DNA of 11,752 nucleotides from the NCBI GenBank assembly GCA_964657395.1, contig CAZZUX010000116.1, positions 1 to 11,752 of the forward strand, written 5' to 3'. The position numbers and the translations under genes are program-made. This document shows, one piece after another, positions 6,856 through 11,752 of this stretch (position 1 is its first letter; each line of letters begins with the position of its first letter). The DNA is from G963692885 sp964657395. GTDB lineage: Bacteria > Acidobacteriota > Terriglobia > Terriglobales > Acidobacteriaceae. The notes below the pieces were generated by a model. It was not told the origin of the DNA, made no database searches, and saw nothing but the letters and a program-made list of their open reading frames with translations.

Positions 6856-7686
6856 ATGCCCATCACAAAAGTGTTGTTGGTCGATGACGACGATTCCATT
6901 CGCTTCAGTCTCGGCAAGATTCTCGAGAAACATGGCTTCCTCGTCAGCACCGCCTCAAACGTACCGGACGCCCTCAAGCTCATCAGCTCCGGCACCTACG
7001 ACGTGCTCCTCAGCGACCTGCACATGAGAGGACCCGGCGACGGCCTCACCGTCGTCAGTGCCATGCGCCACGCGAATCCGAAAGCCGTCACTCTCCTGCT
7101 CAGCGCCTTTCCCGAGATGAACGCCGCCGCCAACGCCATCCTCCTCCAAACCGACGAAATCCTCGTCAAGCCCATGAATGTCGTCGCTCTTCTTCAGGTC
7201 ATCGCACAGCGTCTGCACGACGGACCTGTGCCCGCTCGCCCCGTCGAAAGTGTCGCCACCATCCTCGAGCGCACCACCCGGGAAAGCATCGATCTCTGGT
7301 ACGAACGCGTGCAGCTCGAGCCCAAGATCATGGCCATTCCTCTAGCCGCCACACTCCGCTGCAATCATCTGCCGCAGGTCTTCGTCGACCTGGTCACGAG
7401 GCTGCGCGCCAGCGCTCCACTCGGCACCAAGGGATTCAAGTCGCAGGCAGCCATCGATCACGGCGCCGTCCGCTTTCATCAGGGCTACACCGCCGCCATG
7501 ATGGTGGAAGAATCAAGAATCCTGCAGGTCAGCATCTTCGAAACCCTGCAGGACAACCTCAACACCATCGACTTCAGCATCCTCATGATCGGCGTCATGA
7601 CCATAGCCGACGAAGTAGACTCCCAGCTCAGCCAGGCCATGGAAAGCTACATCCAGGCCTCGACCGAACTCGAAGTCAGAATCTAA
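6856..7686 (+). CDS. Response regulator: receiver domain plus RsbRD-like helical output
   Basis: This is a 276-residue cytoplasmic protein. Residues 4-122 form a CheY-like receiver: acidic cluster D10-D13, phosphoacceptor D54 ('LLSDLHM'), switch S83 ('LLLSAFPE') and K105-P106. Residues about 132-235 match the helical pattern of the RsbT co-antagonist RsbRD N-terminal domain ('SIDLWYERV', 'LPQVFVDLVTRL', 'AAIDHGAVRFHQGYTAAMMVEESRIL'). That domain is normally found in stressosome proteins and some histidine kinases. There is no DNA-binding, GGDEF, EAL or kinase domain, so it probably acts by protein contact. The final 40 residues are amphipathic helix. The start is set by the first receiver strand beginning at residue 4, although the ribosome site is weak. 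No kinase gene is adjacent, so it is an orphan here. The receiver call is firm; the output-domain call is from pattern recognition. Confidence 0.88.
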   Translation: MPITKVLLVDDDDSIRFSLGKILEKHGFLVSTASNVPDALKLISSGTYDVLLSDLHMRGPGDGLTVVSAMRHANPKAVTLLLSAFPEMNAAANAILLQTDEILVKPMNVVALLQVIAQRLHDGPVPARPVESVATILERTTRESIDLWYERVQLEPKIMAIPLAATLRCNHLPQVFVDLVTRLRASAPLGTKGFKSQAAIDHGAVRFHQGYTAAMMVEESRILQVSIFETLQDNLNTIDFSILMIGVMTIADEVDSQLSQAMESYIQASTELEVRI

Positions 7687-7755
7687 TCAGAAGGCATCCA
7701 AAGGAGATCCCCCGGCGCCGCGGCATTCCATAGGGAACCAGGCACCGGCGATGAA

Positions 7756-8034
7756 CTATGCGTTCGAAGAAAGCACCAGCCATTCCGGCTGCTGCGGAAC
7801 ATGCTTCAGGCGAATCAGGTCGCTCCCAACCACCAGGTCGAAGTCGCCCGTAGGAATCGCCTCGCCGCTCTGGCAGGAAATACTCTGCACGATCGCCTTC
7901 TGCAGCTTCACAGGCTGACCGCCAGGACCCGTCAACTCCGTCGCTTCGTGAGTAATAGCGTAGTTCACCCCACGTGCAGGCTCTGACTTGCCGGTTGGAA
8001 CCAACGTACCTGTACCTTCTCCTGTTTGCACCAT
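7756..8034 (-). CDS. Small hypothetical protein (92 aa)
   Basis: The sequence is soluble-looking and strand-rich: 'GTGTLVPTG', 'GVNYAITHEATELTG', 'VKLQKAIVQSISC', 'GDFDLVVGSDLIRLKHV', 'PEWLVLSS'. There is no signal peptide, membrane helix or motif I recognise, and one cysteine. It reads as a real gene because the ATG at 8034 has GGAGG (complement of 8043-8047) eight bases upstream and the composition is that of a folded protein. A GTG at 8049 is in frame but overlaps that ribosome site, so I reject it. It lies on the minus strand 130 bases after the yihY-like gene and converges on the response regulator gene. A 7-bp hairpin lies in its leader. I assign no function. Confidence 0.65.
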   Translation of the reverse strand: MVQTGEGTGTLVPTGKSEPARGVNYAITHEATELTGPGGQPVKLQKAIVQSISCQSGEAIPTGDFDLVVGSDLIRLKHVPQQPEWLVLSSNA

Positions 8035-8042
8035 TGCGACCG

Positions 8043-8047
8043 CCTCC
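8043..8047 (-). promoter_or_regulatory. Ribosome binding site fixing the start of the 92-aa protein
   Basis: GGAGG on the minus strand lies eight bases before the ATG at 8034. The longer GTG-initiated frame at 8049 would start upstream of this site, so the site decides the shorter start. Confidence 0.65.
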
Positions 8048-8059
8048 ACCAGATTGGTG

Positions 8060-8080
8060 TGCCAACAATAGAAGTTGGCA
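8060..8080 (-). promoter_or_regulatory. Perfect 7-bp inverted repeat in the leader of the 92-aa gene
   Basis: TGCCAAC (8060-8066) and GTTGGCA (8074-8080) are perfect complements around a seven-base centre. The element lies 12 bases upstream of the ribosome site on the minus strand and 84 bases past the yihY-like stop. No T-run follows in either direction. It could be an operator for a dimeric regulator, a leader hairpin or an inefficient terminator. Confidence 0.4.
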
Positions 8081-8164
8081 GCCGCAGCGTGAATGCAACT
8101 TACTGGTCAGCAGGATGCCCGATCGAAAATCAGGGCCGACAACCAGTCGCTTTCGTAATCAACA

Positions 8165-9172
8165 CTAGCTCATATTGATCTGTTCGATCGCGCTTGCAGG
8201 CGGCGGCGTGGCCGCTCCCGTCGAAAGCTTATGCTGTGCAACAGCCCGCTCGATCTCTGAATTCACTTCCCCACCCAGCAGGATCATGACGCCCGTCAGG
8301 TAAAACCACAGCAGCAAAATCACCACCGCACCCAAAGACCCATAAGTCATCGAGTAGTTATTGAAGTAGTGCAGATAAATGCGCAGGCAGATAGATCCCA
8401 GGATCCATCCCAGCAATCCAACTAACCCGCCCGGCGTAAACCACCGCCATGTGCGCTTCTGCGAGTTAGGACAGAAGTAGTACAGAAGCTCGAAAGAAAT
8501 AATCATCATTAATGATGACCCGAACCACGCCAGCAACCTTATCAAAATAGCCAGGCTGAGGCTGCCACGGAACAGATGCGCCACATGATTCGCACTGAAG
8601 TCGCCGCCTAGAAGAAGCAAAATCGCCCCAAGGATCACCAGCGCAATAAACACCGTCAATCCCATAGCCTCGGCGCGAGCCTTCCAGAACGAACGCGTCT
8701 CCTTCAACTTGTACACAGTATTCAGCGTGTCCTGCAGCGCGGAGATACCTACACTGGCTGAAAAAATCGCTACAGTAATCCCCAGCACTATCTTCGTGGA
8801 GGAGCTCGCCTTGGTCGTTTGCTTAAAGGTCTCGATCACTAAGGAGTAGGCAGCCGGAGGAATCAAGCGACCAATCTGCCCGAGTACATTGAAATAGATA
8901 TCATTTGAAGACTGGGCAATGAGGCCCATTGCGGAAGAGATAGCTATCAGGGCCGGGAACAACGCAGAGAAGAAAGCATAAGCCAGCTGCGACGCCCGTC
9001 CAAAAACACTATCGTCATTCAGCGAGTTCCACGTAGCACTCGCAATCTGCTTGATCGGTATCCCATGCAGGTCCCACATGGAAGCCAGCGGGCTATGTTG
9101 AACATGAGCCCACGCCAGGTGCTCCATCCTGTGGAAGTGTGATTCTGGCTGCTGCTGCCCCTGTGTTGCCAT
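8165..9172 (-). CDS. YihY/BrkB-family inner membrane protein
   Basis: This 335-residue integral membrane protein has six predicted helices at about 63-85, 126-148, 170-190, 208-232, 245-267 and 277-301. Family marks are 'RASQLAYAFFSALFPALIA' before helix 1, 'YGSLGAVVILLLWFYLTG' and 'LLGGEVNSEIE' at the end of helix 6. The Ser/Pro-rich tail 'STGAATPPPAS' is probably cytoplasmic. The family was once annotated as ribonuclease BN, which is now considered wrong; members are membrane proteins of unknown transport or envelope function, and BrkB was linked to serum resistance in Bordetella. The start is supported by GGGAGA six bases upstream of the ATG. It is followed by the 92-aa gene on the same strand and preceded by mnmE with a 176-base gap. 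Length and topology are normal for the family. Confidence 0.93.
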   Translation of the reverse strand: MATQGQQQPESHFHRMEHLAWAHVQHSPLASMWDLHGIPIKQIASATWNSLNDDSVFGRASQLAYAFFSALFPALIAISSAMGLIAQSSNDIYFNVLGQIGRLIPPAAYSLVIETFKQTTKASSSTKIVLGITVAIFSASVGISALQDTLNTVYKLKETRSFWKARAEAMGLTVFIALVILGAILLLLGGDFSANHVAHLFRGSLSLAILIRLLAWFGSSLMMIISFELLYYFCPNSQKRTWRWFTPGGLVGLLGWILGSICLRIYLHYFNNYSMTYGSLGAVVILLLWFYLTGVMILLGGEVNSEIERAVAQHKLSTGAATPPPASAIEQINMS

Positions 9173-9348
9173 CTGCCGTCTCCCGGTTCTCCGAAATGCT
9201 CACAAGCGTGAACCCAATTGGATTCAATAACCCCATCCACACCAAAGCGGTTAGAGAACAAAGAGCGAGTTGGCGTCTAAATAAACGAATTGGCAACATC
9301 AAAACCTGCACTGTATTCGATCTAGTCAGCCGGCGACAACCGGCAGCC

Positions 9349-10743
9349 TCACTTCCCAATACAGAAGGTGGAAAAGATCCTCCGCAGCACCTCATCCGGC
9401 GCCGTCGCTCCCGTCAACCGGTCCAGTCCTTCCAACGCCCTATACAGATCCAGCAGCACCATTTCATGCGGAATTCCCACCTTCACCGCATCGACCGCCG
9501 CCCCCACCGCACCACCCGTAACAGACACTGCTTCATAGTGGCGAAGGCTCGTCAGCATACCCGTCTGCTCCTCGGCGTTGCCCTCCACAATCAGTCCCAG
9601 GATCCGCGCTCTCAGCTCCGCAATCCCTGTACCCTGCAAGGCGGAAACAAACGCCACATCCGGCTCCGCTTGGTCCGCTCCATCTGCCAGCAGATCCATC
9701 TTGTTCATCACGGCCAGCTTCTTCCGCCCCTTAAGCCGATCGAGGATCTCCCGCTCCTCCTCATGCAGCCGCAGGCTCCCTCCATTGGACGAAGCATCCA
9801 GAACCAGCAGCACCACGTCCGCCTCTGCAATCGCCTCGTTCGTCTTCTCGATCCCGATCGCCTCCGCCTCGTCCATCGACGCTCGCAGCCCCGCCGTATC
9901 CACCAGCTCCACCGGGATCCCGCCCATCACCACCACTTCCGTCACCGGATCCCGCGTCGTTCCCGGCATCGCCGTCACAATCGCGCGATCCCGCTCCACC
10001 AGCCGGTTGAACAGCGATGACTTCCCCGCATTCGGTCGTCCCACCAGCGCCAGCTTCAGACCATCCCGCACCAGTCGCCCCTGCTGATAGCTCGCCGCAA
10101 TCGGCGACAGCCCGGTCGCAATCACCCGCAACCCCTCCACAATCTCCCGTGCCGGCAACACATCGATATCGTCCTCGGCAAAATCTACTCCTGCCTCCAG
10201 CGTTGCAATCAGTACCAGTAACTGTTCCTTGATAGGAGCCACCCGCCGCGACAAAGCACCGCCCAGCTGACCCGCGGCCATCCGCGCCTGCATCAGCGTC
10301 TGCGCATCAATCAGATCGCGCACTGCTTCCGCCTGCGTCAGGTCGATCCGTCCACTTAGAAAAGCTCTCTCCGTAAACTCGCCCGCATGCGCCAGCCGTG
10401 CCCCAAGCGACAGCGCCTGCCGCACCAGGTAGTCCAGCACCACCGGCGAACCATGCGCCGCGATCTCCACCACATCCTCGCCCGTGTAGGAAGCCGGCCC
10501 CGCAAACCACGTCACCAGCGCCTCATCCAACTTCCGCGGCGCGTCACCCTCCACCTCAACAATCTCCGCGAACCGCGCCCGCGCATGCTCCAGCGGCAGG
10601 CTCGTCCGGATCACGCCTTCCGCAATCTCCCGCGACAACGATCCCGACAGCCGCACAATGCCGATGCCGCCGCGGCCCGGCGGCGTGGCAATCGCCACAA
10701 TCGTCTCCGGCACATACCTGCCGACCTGCGCTTCCGTCCCCAT
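9349..10743 (-). CDS. mnmE: tRNA uridine-5-carboxymethylaminomethyl modification GTPase MnmE
   Basis: With MnmG, MnmE makes the 5-carboxymethylaminomethyl (or 5-aminomethyl) group on wobble uridine 34 of certain tRNAs. The 464 residues match the family length. The N-terminal formyl-tetrahydrofolate-binding domain opens with 'TIVAIATPPGRGGIGIVRLSG'. The helical domain is split around a Ras-like G domain with G1 GRPNAGKS (235-242), G2 TTRD (262-265), G3 DTAG (282-285), G4 NKMD (347-350) and G5 SAL (367-369). The protein ends in the diagnostic 'FCIGK', including the catalytic cysteine C461. Every key residue I can check is present. The ATG at 10743 follows GGTGGG directly, which is close spacing; a GTG at 10713 with AGG upstream is an alternative, ten residues shorter. 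MnmG is not visible in this window. The divergent Kbl-like gene shares the 74-base upstream region. Confidence 0.97.
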   Translation of the reverse strand: MGTEAQVGRYVPETIVAIATPPGRGGIGIVRLSGSLSREIAEGVIRTSLPLEHARARFAEIVEVEGDAPRKLDEALVTWFAGPASYTGEDVVEIAAHGSPVVLDYLVRQALSLGARLAHAGEFTERAFLSGRIDLTQAEAVRDLIDAQTLMQARMAAGQLGGALSRRVAPIKEQLLVLIATLEAGVDFAEDDIDVLPAREIVEGLRVIATGLSPIAASYQQGRLVRDGLKLALVGRPNAGKSSLFNRLVERDRAIVTAMPGTTRDPVTEVVVMGGIPVELVDTAGLRASMDEAEAIGIEKTNEAIAEADVVLLVLDASSNGGSLRLHEEEREILDRLKGRKKLAVMNKMDLLADGADQAEPDVAFVSALQGTGIAELRARILGLIVEGNAEEQTGMLTSLRHYEAVSVTGGAVGAAVDAVKVGIPHEMVLLDLYRALEGLDRLTGATAPDEVLRRIFSTFCIGK

Positions 10744-10765
10744 CCCACCAGTGTAGAAGCAGCTT

Positions 10766-10795
10766 TTGTTCTCCCGCCCATCCCTCCGCTAAACT
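10766..10795 (+). promoter_or_regulatory. Candidate sigma-70-like promoter for the Kbl-like gene
   Basis: TTGTTC (10766-10771) and TAAACT (10790-10795) are 18 bases apart and match the consensus partly (three and four of six bases). They are in the right place, about 22 bases upstream of the ATG, in the short gap between divergent genes. A ribosome site, GGAGG (10809-10813), follows. The matches are weak and acidobacterial promoters are poorly defined. Confidence 0.35.
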
Positions 10796-10817
10796 GAAAG
10801 GTCGCCACGGAGGCCAC

Positions 10818-11752
10818 ATGTCCACCACTCTCTCCGCACGCCCTCAGCTCCAGCACCTCACTGACGCACTCGATGAACTGCGCCACAAGGGCACCTACTT
10901 CAAGCTCCGCATCCTCGAAGACGAACAGGCCCCCGTCTGCACCTATGACGGCAAGCGCGTCATCAATCTCGCGTCGAACAATTACCTCGGCCTCTGCGAC
11001 CATCCCAAACTGCGCGAAGCCGCTATCCAGGCTGTCAAAGACCACGGCGTTGGCTCCGGCGCCGTGCGCACCATCGCCGGCACCATGCGCATCCACATGG
11101 ATCTCGAAGAGAAAATCGCCCGCTTCAAAAATGTCGAAGCCTGCGTCGTCTTTCAATCCGGCTTCACCGCCAATGCAGGAACGGTGGGCTCCCTCCTCGG
11201 CAAAGAGGACTTCATCCTCTCCGACGAACTCAACCACGCCAGCATCATCGACGGCGCCCGTCTCTCCCGCGCAAAAATCAAAGTCTTCCGCCACAAAGAC
11301 GTCGCCCATTGCGAACAACTTCTGCAGGAGATCGCGAGCGAGCCCGGCCGCAAACTCATCATCACCGACGGCGTCTTCTCCATGGATGGCGACATCGGTC
11401 CCGTCGATCAGCTCTCCGCCCTCGCCGAAAAATACGGCGCCATCATGATGGTCGACGATGCCCATGCCTCCGGCGTTCTCGGCCGCAATGGCCGCGGCTC
11501 CGTCGACCATTTCAACGTCCACGGCCGCGTCGACGTGCAGGTGGGCACACTTTCAAAAGCAATAGGTGCCCTCGGCGGTTACGTATGCGGCTCCCGCGAT
11601 CTCATCGACTACCTCTACCACCGCGCCCGCCCCTTCCTCTTCTCGACATCGCATCCGCCATCGGTCGCCGCCACCTGCATCGCAGCCTTCGACATCCTCG
11701 AGAACGAACCCGAACGCATCGAACGCCTCTGGTCGAACACGAAATACTTTCA
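10818..11752 (+). CDS. kbl: Glycine C-acetyltransferase-like alpha-oxoamine synthase (3' truncated by window edge)
   Basis: The frame runs off the window with 311 residues visible of roughly 395-400. It is a fold-type I PLP enzyme of the alpha-oxoamine synthase family. Seen: 'LASNNYLGL' (51-59), 'GSGAVRTIAGT' (79-89), 'DELNHASIIDG' (136-146), the PLP-contacting D213 and H216 in 'VDDAHASGVLG', and the Schiff-base lysine K247 in 'GTLSKAIGALGG'. The 'GAVRTIAGT...H..LE' version with 'VFQSGFTAN' resembles bacillus-type glycine C-acetyltransferases (2-amino-3-ketobutyrate CoA ligase) more than BioF, which usually has 'GASR' there. The reaction would cleave 2-amino-3-oxobutyrate with CoA to glycine and acetyl-CoA in threonine breakdown. 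BioF (8-amino-7-oxononanoate synthase) or a lipid-type oxoamine synthase cannot be ruled out. The ATG follows GGAGG by four bases. Whether a threonine dehydrogenase gene follows is beyond the window. Confidence 0.9.
   Translation, partial: MSTTLSARPQLQHLTDALDELRHKGTYFKLRILEDEQAPVCTYDGKRVINLASNNYLGLCDHPKLREAAIQAVKDHGVGSGAVRTIAGTMRIHMDLEEKIARFKNVEACVVFQSGFTANAGTVGSLLGKEDFILSDELNHASIIDGARLSRAKIKVFRHKDVAHCEQLLQEIASEPGRKLIITDGVFSMDGDIGPVDQLSALAEKYGAIMMVDDAHASGVLGRNGRGSVDHFNVHGRVDVQVGTLSKAIGALGGYVCGSRDLIDYLYHRARPFLFSTSHPPSVAATCIAAFDILENEPERIERLWSNTKYF

Noticed and set aside
7687..7755. Palindromes (CGGCGCCG at 7713-7720, CGCCG/CGGCG pairing, TTCC/GGAA) between the convergent regulator and 92-aa genes.
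   Set aside because: They are GC-rich and structured but lack any T-run, and short palindromes are expected by chance at this GC content. I cannot support a terminator call.
9329..9344. GCCGG/CCGGC hairpin with a 6-base loop just after the mnmE stop.
   Set aside because: The stem is only 5 bp and there is no U-run on the minus strand, so I do not call it a terminator. It remains a possible weak transcript-end hairpin.
9139..10020. A 293-codon plus-strand frame.
   Set aside because: It is antisense to mnmE for most of its length and rich in Arg/His/Pro, with no family resemblance.
10611..11522. A 303-codon minus-strand frame overlapping the Kbl-like gene.
   Set aside because: It is an Asp/Glu/Val/Gly-rich shadow of the well-conserved PLP enzyme and the start of mnmE.
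1..11752. A defence island, secondary-metabolite cluster, prophage or CRISPR in the window.
   Set aside because: I found no array of spaced direct repeats, no integrase, transposase, nuclease or toxin-antitoxin-like pair, and no multi-enzyme biosynthetic run. The recognisable genes are metabolic, envelope and tRNA-modification genes.

Overview
The window is GC-rich chromosomal DNA with a strong bias for C at third codon positions. I read it as a soil-type Acidobacteriota, probably family Acidobacteriaceae. This rests on the style of the secreted and membrane hypotheticals, the twin-arginine (TAT) oxidoreductase, the FG-GAP/Ig-like secreted protein and the intergenic repeats ('ggcttcagccgtgcc' and 'tctcgaccgaag...gtggagaga' types). 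It is an inference from memory, not a database result. I see no rRNA, tRNA, CRISPR array, insertion sequence or prophage.

Layout. Positions 2-736 (+) hold the 3' part of a class II aldolase/adducin-type metal enzyme. A repeat-like spacer follows, then a secreted seven-repeat FG-GAP beta-propeller with an Ig-like tail (972-2522, +). A strong, probably bidirectional terminator (2545-2576) separates it from a run of four minus-strand genes. In transcription order these are a membrane-anchored coiled-coil protein of unknown function (6193-5270), a classical short-chain dehydrogenase/reductase, SDR (5237-4464), a small secreted hypothetical (4407-3892) and a TAT-exported aldo/keto reductase (3705-2656). 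Just upstream of that run, on the plus strand, lies the C-terminal end of a GyrI-like ligand-binding domain with no usable start codon (6240-6479), which looks like gene debris.

The spacer 6480-6855 carries a second copy of the dispersed repeat and an AT-rich stretch with small inverted repeats. It leads into an orphan response regulator with a receiver domain and an RsbRD-like helical output (6856-7686, +). Converging on that gene are a 92-residue hypothetical (8034-7756) and a six-helix YihY/BrkB membrane protein (9172-8165). Next come the tRNA-modification GTPase gene mnmE (10743-9349, -) and, divergent from it across 74 bases, a glycine C-acetyltransferase-like alpha-oxoamine synthase cut by the window end (10818-, +).

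The genes do not form one obvious pathway. Only the coiled-coil protein, the SDR and possibly the secreted hypothetical are spaced closely enough to be one transcript. mnmE and the Kbl-like enzyme are core metabolism. I found no convincing undescribed multi-gene system. The items most worth a second look are the receiver-RsbRD regulator, the TAT-exported aldo/keto reductase, the GyrI-like fragment, the small uncharacterised proteins and the repeat and hairpin elements between genes.
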